Source of the DNA: an uncultured Eubacteriales bacterium
GTDB lineage: Bacteria; Bacillota; Clostridia; Christensenellales; Aristaeellaceae
DNA length: 11,207 bases
Direction of reading: 5' to 3'
Assembly: GCA_902796115.1 (NCBI GenBank)
Contig: CADBNX010000102.1
Location: forward strand, 1-11,207
Positions 1 to 6,708 of the stretch are shown one piece after another. The position numbers and the translations under genes were made by a program. The notes under the pieces are model-generated. The model did not search any database, was not told the DNA's origin, and saw only the letters and a list, made by a program, of their open reading frames with translations. Position 1 is the stretch's first letter, and each line of letters opens with the position of its first letter.

Positions 1-798
1 GGTTTCAAACACATCCGCCACATCGTACACCATGGGTGAGTAGAGCAGATAGATCTGTTCGAAGCCATTGTTCATCAGGCTGCCGATCCGCAGGATCAGC
101 ATCACCGAAACAGTGCTCATGATGCCGGGCAGGGTGATTTTCCGCATGATCTGCCATCGGTTCGCGCCGTCGATATACGCCGCCTCGTAAATCTCCTGAT
201 CCACCTGGCTGAGGGCGGACAGATACACGATGGTGCCCCAGCCCGCGCCTTTCCAGATTTCCGCCGTGATGATGATGCCGCGGAAATGCGCGGACGAGGT
301 CAGATAATTGGCCGGCGCCATGCCGAACCAGGACAGGATCGTATTGACCGCGCCTTCCTTGGTGGGCAGCAGCAGATTGATGACGAGACTCGCCACCACC
401 ACCCAGGAGATGAAGTGCGGGATGTACACGATCGTCTGAATGGCTTTTTTGAATTTCATATGCCGCACTTCGTTCAGGAACAGCGCCAGCAGGATCGGCA
501 TCGGAAAGCTGAACAGCAGCCTCAGCAGGCTGAATTCCAGCGAATTCCGGAACACGCGCAGAAACTGTTCGGAACCGAAAAGTTCGCGGAAATTCTCCAG
601 ACCGATCCATTTGCTGCCGAAAATGCCCTTGACGAAGTTGAACTTCTCAAAAGCGATCACGACGCCGTACATCGGGATATAATTGAATATGAAAATGTAA
701 ATCAATCCCGGCAGCATCAGCAGATACAGCCACGGATGCTGAAGGATATAGATCAGCGTGCTTCTTTTTCTTCGGGAGGATACACCGTTTCGCTCCAT
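1..798 (-). CDS. ABC sugar transporter permease, LplB type (3' end cut off)
   Basis: Inner-membrane permease of a binding-protein-dependent ABC importer for oligosaccharides or sugar derivatives (LplB/YtcP-type, CUT1-like). The frame is open for 266 codons from the ATG at 796-798 to the window edge, with no stop. Relatives are about 300-320 residues, so roughly the last 40-55 are missing. A short positively charged N-terminus (ERNGVSSRRKR) precedes the first membrane segment (about residues 22-42); further hydrophobic segments lie near 88-108, 123-145, 173-195 and 228-245. The EAA loop that contacts the ATPase is clear: EAAYIDGANRWQIMRKITLP, residues 205-224. The tail fragment SPMVYDVADVFET is typical of this permease family. 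The start is supported by GGAGG at 805-809, six bases upstream. The gene follows the YesN/YesM pair, which usually regulates such transporters. A second permease and a solute-binding lipoprotein probably lie beyond the left edge. The substrate cannot be read from the sequence. Confidence 0.93.
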   Translation of the reverse strand, partial: MERNGVSSRRKRSTLIYILQHPWLYLLMLPGLIYIFIFNYIPMYGVVIAFEKFNFVKGIFGSKWIGLENFRELFGSEQFLRVFRNSLEFSLLRLLFSFPMPILLALFLNEVRHMKFKKAIQTIVYIPHFISWVVVASLVINLLLPTKEGAVNTILSWFGMAPANYLTSSAHFRGIIITAEIWKGAGWGTIVYLSALSQVDQEIYEAAYIDGANRWQIMRKITLPGIMSTVSVMLILRIGSLMNNGFEQIYLLYSPMVYDVADVFET

Positions 799-840
799 AG
801 AGCACCTCCATCCGTCATGAACCGGGTTTGCAACACTTTT

Positions 841-868
841 ATTTTACTCCGGTTGATCTGTTTGTAAA
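841..868 (-). promoter_or_regulatory. Predicted sigma-A promoter of the sugar permease gene
   Basis: On the minus strand, TTTACA (863-868) and TAAAAT (841-846) are separated by 16 bases; each box matches five of six consensus bases. Transcription would start near 834, giving a leader of about 35 bases before the permease ATG. It lies in the 93-base gap after the kinase stop, so the transporter can be transcribed separately from its sensor genes. No terminator hairpin is visible between kinase and permease, so read-through is also possible. Confidence 0.6.
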
Positions 869-891
869 GTGCCCTTTTTTGCTTTTCCGTG

Positions 892-2730
892 CTAAGCCTG
901 TTTCCGGAGCGTCTCCTTTCCGCCGGCATCGTCACTTATTTTAAGATAAGGGTATACAATTTCTACCGCAAAGCCCGTTGGTTCGTTCCGTTTCAGCACA
1001 AGGCGCGCTTTTCCTTCAAAAATCAGCTGAAGCTTCTGATCGATATTGCGCAGGCCGATGGCGTTGCCCTCCCGTTTCAGCTTTTCCGTAAGCTGGGAAA
1101 GTTCCTCCTGCGATACCCCCCTGCCGTCATCCGACACCGTCACGCGAAGCATCTCTCCTTCACGCACCACACCGATCCCGATATGCAGGCTTCCCGCGCT
1201 TTCCGGGTCAAGGCCGTACTTGATGGCGTTTTCGGCAAGGGGCTGCAGCAGCATGGAAGGAGTCAGCGCGTCCCGGCTTTCCGGATCGATCGTCACCGTC
1301 CATTGCACGTTGCTTTTCAGGCACAGCTTCTGCAGCTGCAGATAACGCTCCGCCTGCTCCAGTTCCTGATCCAGCGGCACCAGTGTCGGGCTCTTCAGCG
1401 CCGTGCGCAGCAGATCGGAAAGCAGGCAGATCGCTTCCGAGATCTCATTGTCTTCCGGCATTTTCTCCAGCACCATCCAGTTGATGGACGCGAGCGTATT
1501 GTACAGGAAATGGGGATTGATCTGGCTGCGAAGCATTTTCAGCCGCAGGTCCGTGATCCGCTGCAGGCGTTCTGTCAGGTCGTCCTTCAGTTCGCGGTTC
1601 CGGTCCAGTGAACGCAGCACCGTATCCGTCAGATAGGCGATTTCGTTTCCGGTTTCTTCCCGCTCCCCGATCGGAAGAGCGAGCTCATCGCTTCTCTCCT
1701 TCAGGGTACGCATCAGCCCTTTGACCGGCAGGAACATGCGAAGGGAGATGATATAGGCGAAAAACGTGCAAAGCAGCAGTCCCGCCGCAGCCAGGATCAA
1801 TGTGCCCCTGCGAAAGGTATTCATCCGTGCGTTGAAGGTTTCCATGGTATCCGTACGGTAAAACCACCAGCCGTACACCGAGGACGCGGCGCTGACCAGC
1901 GCGCTTCCTGCGTCGGTGCGGATCATACGGTTTCCCTCTGTCTGCCAGATCTCTTCGGGAAGAATATCCGCGCTGATCCTTTTCCCGATCAGCCCCCGGT
2001 CGCTCGCCCCGATGATCCGCCCTTCCGCGTCGGTTGCCAGGTAGCCGAATCCGCCGCCCACAGCGTCAAAAAGTCGGTTGCTGTCCAGATTGGCGGCCAC
2101 CATGCCTTTCCACTCCCGCAGCAGCAGCGGAGCGGACTGCAGAATGGTCAGCACCGGCGTGTTCCTTTGGCTGAGCCGCGGCACAGGCGGTAGCTGGCCC
2201 CGGCTGAGCAGCACGTCGATCAGCGGAAGCCATCCCGTATCGCTCTCCGTCTGAGTCGCGGCATTTTCCGCTTCCCCCGTCATCACCATGCCGCTGTCGC
2301 TGATCATCAGCCTGGTTTGCCGGTCATAAACGGATATGGACTGCAGGCAGGCGTCGCCCGCAATATAACCGTTGATCATCTGCCGGATTCTGACCACCTG
2401 TCCCGTCCTCTCCAGATCCGTAAACAGACTCTTATCCTGCCGGAGATAATACTCCACGTCCTGGCTCTGCGCAAGCACCAGCAGCGTGCCCCGGGTGCGC
2501 AGGATGGTGTTTTCCATCTGGGATACGGATTCGCGCAGATTCGTCAGGTTATTCTCGCTCAGCTGATCCAATACGCTCTGCGAGGAATACCGGTATGCAA
2601 GAAAAAGCACGGACAAAAGCAGGGCCGAGAAAGCCAGGGCAATCAAAAGAAAATTGTTCCGCAGCATCCCGGTGAACCGCCGGTTCCGCCACAGCAGGCG
2701 CGTTCTTTTCCGCTCCTCTCCGGGCATCAT
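892..2730 (-). CDS. Sensor histidine kinase, YesM family
   Basis: Membrane-bound histidine kinase of 612 residues that would phosphorylate the response regulator encoded just before it. Order of parts: short basic cytoplasmic N-terminus; membrane helix about 26-46; extracytoplasmic sensing region about 47-305 (double-Cache-like size, fold inferred); second membrane helix about 309-330; HAMP-like linker about 331-385; His_kinase domain with the phospho-acceptor motif SQINPHFLYN (His407); and a GHKL ATPase domain with N-box PLAENAIKYG (Asn501), G1 box DDGRGVS (534-540) and G2-like GNAIGLRN (555-562). The PHFLYN context is diagnostic of the LytS/YesM class. The ATG overlaps the regulator's TGA as ATGA, so the two are translationally coupled. 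A second ATG follows immediately and could also serve as start. A weak Shine-Dalgarno (AAGGAA) lies inside the end of the regulator gene. Such kinases generally sense carbohydrates; the ligand here is unknown. Confidence 0.95.
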   Translation of the reverse strand: MMPGEERKRTRLLWRNRRFTGMLRNNFLLIALAFSALLLSVLFLAYRYSSQSVLDQLSENNLTNLRESVSQMENTILRTRGTLLVLAQSQDVEYYLRQDKSLFTDLERTGQVVRIRQMINGYIAGDACLQSISVYDRQTRLMISDSGMVMTGEAENAATQTESDTGWLPLIDVLLSRGQLPPVPRLSQRNTPVLTILQSAPLLLREWKGMVAANLDSNRLFDAVGGGFGYLATDAEGRIIGASDRGLIGKRISADILPEEIWQTEGNRMIRTDAGSALVSAASSVYGWWFYRTDTMETFNARMNTFRRGTLILAAAGLLLCTFFAYIISLRMFLPVKGLMRTLKERSDELALPIGEREETGNEIAYLTDTVLRSLDRNRELKDDLTERLQRITDLRLKMLRSQINPHFLYNTLASINWMVLEKMPEDNEISEAICLLSDLLRTALKSPTLVPLDQELEQAERYLQLQKLCLKSNVQWTVTIDPESRDALTPSMLLQPLAENAIKYGLDPESAGSLHIGIGVVREGEMLRVTVSDDGRGVSQEELSQLTEKLKREGNAIGLRNIDQKLQLIFEGKARLVLKRNEPTGFAVEIVYPYLKISDDAGGKETLRKQA

Positions 2731-4268
2731 TCCGTTTCCTTTCCCACCGATACCCGCCTGTACTGTCCCGGAGTAAGGCCCGTCAGCCGTTTGAACACAC
2801 GGTAAAAATACCTTGGGTTCGGATAGCCGGTCCTTTGCCCCACGTCATACACCCGGATATCGGGATTCACCAGCAGTTCCTTTGCCTTTTCCAGGCGTAC
2901 GCCGGTCAGATAATCAGTAAAGCCTTCTCCTGTTTCCTGTTTGAAGATCCGGCTGATATAAACCGCGCTCAGGCAAACATGCTCCGAGGCCGTTTCCAGG
3001 GAAATCTGCTGGCCGTAATTCTCCTGAATATAGTTTTTCAGCTGGCGGACGATCCACTGTGTGTTTTTCTGCCTGGGGATCTGCGAGAGAAACGCCTCCA
3101 GCTGTTCCCGGAACCATTCCGCCGTTTCTTCACCGGCGTTCCAGAGGCTGTCATAGCGCGGCACGGAAAAAGGGATCTGCTCCGTCTCCTGCAGCTTCAG
3201 CTGCAGACGGGAAACCGTATCCATCACCAGATTCTTCTGCATGCCCACCGTCAGCGCGCTCATTCCGGAAAGCATTGCGTCCGACAGGTTCATCACCTTG
3301 TCCCGTTCTCCCGCGCGGATGTAGTTGAGCATCAGCTGCTGCTGCGAACGGATCGTACGCACTGATTCGCCGTCCAGCTGGCCGGCATCCGCTTCCATGC
3401 TCAGTCTCAGCGGTGTTCTCGGCCGTCCGGCGAACGCGGAAAGCGACGGGAAAGCTCCTTTCTTTTCCAGTTTCAGTTCTATACCCGTGACATCCTTTGC
3501 CTGACGCACCGCCTCTGCCAGCGCCTCATCCAGGATTTTTGCCTTCTCCCCCGTATCTCCCGCCTCGACAACCGCCGCAACGGCAGCCTCGCCGGCATCC
3601 ACATATACCGCGTCGTATTTCACTCCCGCCCGGTCCCCGCGGAGGGTGTGACGCAGGGTTTCCTTCAATTCATCATCGTTCAGTTTCTGATCGCCCGCCG
3701 AAACGGAAAACAGCCGCAGCAGCACCGCGCACTCCCGTACGTCCGGGTAGAAATGCGCCATCTGCCGCCGGATGCTTTCCTCTTCCGGAAGGATCCCCAT
3801 ATACAGGTCGTACAGCGTCTGTCGGCGCCACAGCTCATTCATCTCCTCATATCTGCGCTGCCTCTCGTCCGCCGCTTCCAGTTCGACGGCTTCCTGTTCC
3901 AGCCGTTTGGCCAGATTCCCGAATACCCGCCTGATATCTGATATGCGGGTCGGTTTGAACAGGTAATCCGCCACACCCAGCGATATGGCCTGGTGGGCGA
4001 ACTCAAACTCCTGATAGGCCGATACCAGCACGCACAGCGTATGCGGAAAGTGTTCCCTGATCTCACGCGCCACTTCCAGCCCGTTCAGACGCGGCATCCT
4101 GATATCCGTCAGCACCGCGTCGGCCGCGTTCCGTTTCAGATGTGCCAGCACCTGCGTGCCGTCCGCGTAACAGCCTGCTACCTCAAAGCCCAGCGCCGTC
4201 CAGTCCACGATTTTCAGAAGGCCTTCGCGGATCCGCGGTTCGTCGTCGGCAATAATCAGCTTAAACAT
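2727..4268 (-). CDS. Response regulator with AraC-type DNA-binding domain, YesN family
   Basis: Cytoplasmic transcription factor of 513 residues, a usual size for YesN proteins. The N-terminal receiver domain (about 1-120) has the acidic pair Asp8/Asp9, phospho-acceptor Asp55 in VLTDIRMP, Ser83 in the VLVSAY strand, and Lys105 in DYLFKP, so all signalling residues are present. A charged helical, probably coiled-coil stretch follows (about 118-150), then a variable middle region. The C-terminus (about 405-505) is an AraC/XylS double helix-turn-helix with the typical ending around DVGQRTGYPNPRYFYRVF and TGLTPGQYR. It begins at the only in-frame ATG near the promoter; the nearest Shine-Dalgarno-like run, GGGAG, is 12 bases upstream, which is rather far. 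Its stop overlaps the kinase start. It probably activates the adjacent transporter genes when phosphorylated; this is inferred from context and family. Confidence 0.95.
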   Translation of the reverse strand: MFKLIIADDEPRIREGLLKIVDWTALGFEVAGCYADGTQVLAHLKRNAADAVLTDIRMPRLNGLEVAREIREHFPHTLCVLVSAYQEFEFAHQAISLGVADYLFKPTRISDIRRVFGNLAKRLEQEAVELEAADERQRRYEEMNELWRRQTLYDLYMGILPEEESIRRQMAHFYPDVRECAVLLRLFSVSAGDQKLNDDELKETLRHTLRGDRAGVKYDAVYVDAGEAAVAAVVEAGDTGEKAKILDEALAEAVRQAKDVTGIELKLEKKGAFPSLSAFAGRPRTPLRLSMEADAGQLDGESVRTIRSQQQLMLNYIRAGERDKVMNLSDAMLSGMSALTVGMQKNLVMDTVSRLQLKLQETEQIPFSVPRYDSLWNAGEETAEWFREQLEAFLSQIPRQKNTQWIVRQLKNYIQENYGQQISLETASEHVCLSAVYISRIFKQETGEGFTDYLTGVRLEKAKELLVNPDIRVYDVGQRTGYPNPRYFYRVFKRLTGLTPGQYRRVSVGKETE

Positions 4269-4303
4269 GCGCCTGCGCCACTCCCAAATGTGATTTCATG
4301 AGC

Positions 4304-4332
4304 ATAGTAAAGGAAAAACGGCAATCTGTCAA
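4304..4332 (-). promoter_or_regulatory. Predicted sigma-A promoter of the regulator-kinase operon
   Basis: Minus-strand TTGACA (4327-4332, perfect) is followed after 17 bases by TACTAT (4304-4309, four of six). Transcription would begin near 4297, giving a leader of about 29 bases. It sits immediately after the htpG terminator, so the regulator-kinase pair forms its own transcription unit. Confidence 0.7.
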
Positions 4333-4353
4333 TGCGGCATCCGCTCTGTATGC

Positions 4354-4393
4354 AAAACGCCGCGGCGTTCTTCGCAAAAGAACCGCCGCGGCG
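4354..4393 (-). terminator. Rho-independent terminator of htpG
   Basis: Inverted repeat with arms 4358-4372 and 4378-4393. Each arm contains the self-complementary decamer CGCCGCGGCG followed by TTCTT or its complement. There is one bulged base (4383) and a five-base loop. Read on the minus strand it lies 18 bases after the htpG stop and ends in four T residues (complement of 4354-4357). The T-run is short but the stem is about 15 bp and very GC-rich. Confidence 0.85.
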
Positions 4394-4410
4394 CGCATAA
4401 ACAGAATGTT

Positions 4411-6291
4411 TTATTTTGCCAGATACGCCATCAGCTTCTGGCTGCGTTCGATGAACTGTTTCAGGTCTTCGGATTCCAGCGGACGGGAGGACAGCCGCGC
4501 AAGGTCATAGATCTGCCGGCAGAGCATCTCCTTCATTTCCGCGTCTTCCATTCCGTTCAGCTTCTTCACCGTATCGCACTGCGTGTTCAGCACAAGGCTG
4601 TATTTGTCCGGCAGGTTGAAGGACTGCCCGTACACCGCGCTCATTTCCTTGTAGCGGCGCATCTGCTCATCTTCCACCAGCAGCGCGGGCAGGCTTTCAT
4701 CCGCCAGGGCCTGCAGCCTGACTTCCAGTTCCTTCTGTCCCAGCGCGTCCCGGAACAGCTTCTCATAATCCTCCTGCTTCAGGTCCGAGTCCTTTTTCTC
4801 CTCATCCGTCAGGCCGTCCACACCGGCATCCACGCGCACAAAGGTCGGCGCGTCCTCGCCGCCTTCCATCTCCATAAAGGACATGAAGTTCATATCGATC
4901 AGCGTATCCATCACCACCACGTCGATATCCCGGCCGGTGTAGAGCGCGATGGCCGCCGCCTGGCGGTTTTTATCCGTTGTGTAGTAAACTTTCTTTTCCG
5001 CCTTGGTATTCCGGTCGCGGTATTCACCGAGGGTCAGGTATCTGTCGTCCGTCGTTTTATACAGCAGGATTCCGCTTACCATCTCAAAGAATTTCCGGTC
5101 GCGCAGGCAGCCGTACTTGATGAAGGGATGGATATCGTCCCAGTAGGTCTGGTACTGCTTCACGTCCTCCTTGAACAGCGAGTTCAGTTTGTCCGCCACT
5201 TTCTTGGTGATATGCGCGGACAGTTTGCGCACATATCCGTCGTTCTGCAGGAAGGAACGCGACACGTTCAGCGGCAGGTCCGGGCAGTCGATCACGCCGC
5301 GCAGCAACATCAGGAATTCCGGAATCACTTCCTTGATGTTGTCGGCAACGAATACCTGCCGGTTGAACAGCTTGATTTCTCCCTCCTGCCCGCCGAAATC
5401 CTTTTTGATTTTGGGGAAATACAGGATGCCCTTCAGGTTGAACGGATAGTCCACGTTCAGGTGGATCCAGAACAGCGGTTCGTCGAAGGTATGGAACAGC
5501 TTCCGGTAATTCTCCCGGTATTCCTCGTCCGTGCAGTCCTTCGGGTTTTTCAGCCAGAGCGGATGGGTCTCGTTGATGGGCTTGGGCGCTTCCGGTTCTT
5601 TCTTTTCCTCTTCTTTTCCGCTTTCCGCTTCCTGATCCTTCTCTGCCTTGTCCGCGTCCGCCTTCTCCTCCTCTTTTTTCGGAGGCTCGACCTTTTCAAG
5701 ATATACCGGCACGCTCATGTAACCGCAGTATTTTTCCAGGATCTCGCGCACCTTCCACTCGTCCAGGAATTCCTTCTCTTCTTCCATGATGTGCAGGGTG
5801 ATGACCGTGCCGCGCGTTGCCCTCTCCCCGTCCGTCATTTCAAACGTCATGCCGTCGCTGCTTTCCCAGCGGACCGCCTTCGCGCCTTCCTGCCAGGAAA
5901 GCGTATCGATGGTCACCCTGTCCGCCGCCATGAACGCGGAATAAAAGCCCAGGCCGAAATGGCCGATGATGCCGGATTTGTCCTCGCCGGAGTAATTCTT
6001 CAGAAATTCTTCCGCGCTGGAGAAAGCCACCTGGTTGATGTATTTCTCCACTTCTTCCCAGGTCATGCCGATGCCGTTGTCCTCAAAGCGCAGCTCGCCC
6101 GCCTGCGGATCAACTGTCACATGCACCGACAGTGCCTCCGTATCCTCAGGCCGCACCATATGGTACTTGGTGATGGCGTCGCATCCGTTTGAAACCATTT
6201 CCCGGATAAAGATATCCTTATCGGAATACAGCCAGCGCTTGATCACCGGCATGATGTTCTGTGCATGTATCGAAATATTGCCTTTCTGCAT
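4411..6291 (-). CDS. htpG: Molecular chaperone HtpG (bacterial Hsp90)
   Basis: ATP-dependent cytosolic dimeric chaperone, 626 residues from the chosen start. The N-terminal GHKL ATPase domain (about 1-200) shows REMVSNGCDA with catalytic Glu31, DNGIGM at 71-76 and the lid/G2 segment GHFGLGFYSAF at 110-120. The middle domain (about 245-480) has the conserved LPLNVSR segment carrying the ATP-contacting arginine. The C-terminal dimerisation domain follows. Between the first two domains lies an unusually long Lys/Glu-rich linker (about 202-238). Open frame extends upstream to 6342, but that start would lie upstream of the predicted transcript start (about 6326). The real start is one of two adjacent ATGs at 6294 and 6291; GGAGG at 6299-6303 is seven bases from the second, which I chose. 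Control is probably by heat through the CIRCE operator upstream. It is a single-gene unit with its own promoter and terminator. Confidence 0.97.
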   Translation of the reverse strand: MQKGNISIHAQNIMPVIKRWLYSDKDIFIREMVSNGCDAITKYHMVRPEDTEALSVHVTVDPQAGELRFEDNGIGMTWEEVEKYINQVAFSSAEEFLKNYSGEDKSGIIGHFGLGFYSAFMAADRVTIDTLSWQEGAKAVRWESSDGMTFEMTDGERATRGTVITLHIMEEEKEFLDEWKVREILEKYCGYMSVPVYLEKVEPPKKEEEKADADKAEKDQEAESGKEEEKKEPEAPKPINETHPLWLKNPKDCTDEEYRENYRKLFHTFDEPLFWIHLNVDYPFNLKGILYFPKIKKDFGGQEGEIKLFNRQVFVADNIKEVIPEFLMLLRGVIDCPDLPLNVSRSFLQNDGYVRKLSAHITKKVADKLNSLFKEDVKQYQTYWDDIHPFIKYGCLRDRKFFEMVSGILLYKTTDDRYLTLGEYRDRNTKAEKKVYYTTDKNRQAAAIALYTGRDIDVVVMDTLIDMNFMSFMEMEGGEDAPTFVRVDAGVDGLTDEEKKDSDLKQEDYEKLFRDALGQKELEVRLQALADESLPALLVEDEQMRRYKEMSAVYGQSFNLPDKYSLVLNTQCDTVKKLNGMEDAEMKEMLCRQIYDLARLSSRPLESEDLKQFIERSQKLMAYLAK

Positions 6292-6298
6292 CATAAAC

Positions 6299-6303
6299 CC
6301 TCC
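6299..6303 (-). promoter_or_regulatory. Ribosome binding site deciding the htpG start
   Basis: GGAGG on the minus strand, seven bases before the ATG at 6291 and four before the ATG at 6294. It excludes the longer open frame beginning at 6342. Confidence 0.8.
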
Positions 6304-6332
6304 AATCCGTTTCTGCGCTTCTGCGCATGAAA

Positions 6333-6361
6333 AGTATACCACTGATACGGACGAAAATCAA
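6333..6361 (-). promoter_or_regulatory. Predicted sigma-A promoter of htpG
   Basis: Minus-strand TTGATT (6356-6361, four of six) and TATACT (6333-6338, five of six) are spaced by 17 bases. Transcription should start near 6326, about 35 bases before the htpG start codon. The CIRCE operator ends six bases upstream of the -35 box. Confidence 0.75.
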
Positions 6362-6367
6362 GCATTT

Positions 6368-6394
6368 TTAGCACTCATCTTTCAAGAGTGCTAA
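6368..6394. promoter_or_regulatory. CIRCE operator (HrcA binding site)
   Basis: Exact match to the CIRCE consensus: TTAGCACTC (6368-6376), a nine-base spacer (6377-6385) and GAGTGCTAA (6386-6394). CIRCE is bound by the heat-shock repressor HrcA, classically upstream of groESL and hrcA-grpE-dnaK. Here the only gene it can serve is htpG, the next gene on the minus strand. It lies at about -42 to -68 relative to the predicted transcript start, upstream of the -35 box rather than over it. Confidence 0.95.
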
Positions 6395-6406
6395 CAAAAT
6401 GTTTTC

Positions 6407-6441
6407 CGAAAAACAACGGCCTCCGGTCGGAAGCCGTTGTT
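6407..6441 (-). terminator. Rho-independent terminator of the glnS-gltX-HPr-like operon
   Basis: Stem arms 6412-6424 and 6429-6441 (13 bp, one G-T wobble) with a four-base loop. On the minus strand it ends in a TTGTTTTT run and lies 17 bases after the HPr-like stop codon. It separates the operon from the htpG promoter. The plus-strand reading also ends in a few Ts, but no plus-strand gene precedes it. Confidence 0.85.
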
Positions 6442-6458
6442 TGTGCATTCACCGCCGA

Positions 6459-6695
6459 TTACTGTTCGGATACGATATAGCTGCCGATTTCCTTCAGCAG
6501 GGCTTCGCAATGGTCCGTATAGATATCCAGCGCGATCGGCTTGCTCAGATCCAGGGAAAAGATCCCGAGGATCGATTTTGCGTCCACCACATGACGGCCG
6601 GAGCGCAGATCCATTTCAAACGGATAGCGGTTCACGGTGTTGACGAAGTTCTTTACCTCTTCTGCATAGCTCAGCTTGATGGTTACGGATTTCAT
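6459..6695 (-). CDS. HPr-like protein lacking the phosphotransfer histidine
   Basis: Small cytosolic protein of 78 residues with an HPr fold signature; HPr itself is usually 85-90 residues. An ungapped by-eye alignment to Bacillus HPr (offset five) puts the regulatory Ser46 region on KSILG (Ser41) with the following hydrophobic patch conserved, and TVNRYPFEMDL over the TASKYDADVNL helix/strand. The active-site histidine (HPr His15) falls on Tyr10 and Arg17 on Glu12, and no GxHARP motif exists, so it should not carry phosphate from enzyme I to sugar transporters. It resembles Crh in logic (histidine lost, serine kept), though Crh has Gln at position 15. The start is firm: AAAGGAGG with GGAGG at 6703-6707, seven bases from the ATG. 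The gene begins 13 bases after the gltX stop, its Shine-Dalgarno abuts that stop, and it is the last gene of the operon. A regulatory role is inference. Confidence 0.85.
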   Translation of the reverse strand: MKSVTIKLSYAEEVKNFVNTVNRYPFEMDLRSGRHVVDAKSILGIFSLDLSKPIALDIYTDHCEALLKEIGSYIVSEQ

Positions 6696-6708
6696 AAAGT
6701 TTCCTCCT

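Noticed and set aside
5..610. Minus-strand open frame of 201 codons at the left edge
   Set aside because: It overlaps the LplB-type permease in another frame. The permease frame has the EAA motif, membrane helices and a good start site; this one has no recognisable features.
5128..6192. Long plus-strand open frame (354 codons) opposite htpG
   Set aside because: It lies entirely antisense to a certain htpG, has low-complexity Leu/Phe/Arg/His composition expected from the complement of a Lys/Glu-rich gene, and lacks its own ribosome binding site or family signature.
6292..6342. Upstream-extended htpG start
   Set aside because: The extension begins upstream of the predicted transcript start and overlaps the -10 box; GGAGG sits directly before the shorter start.
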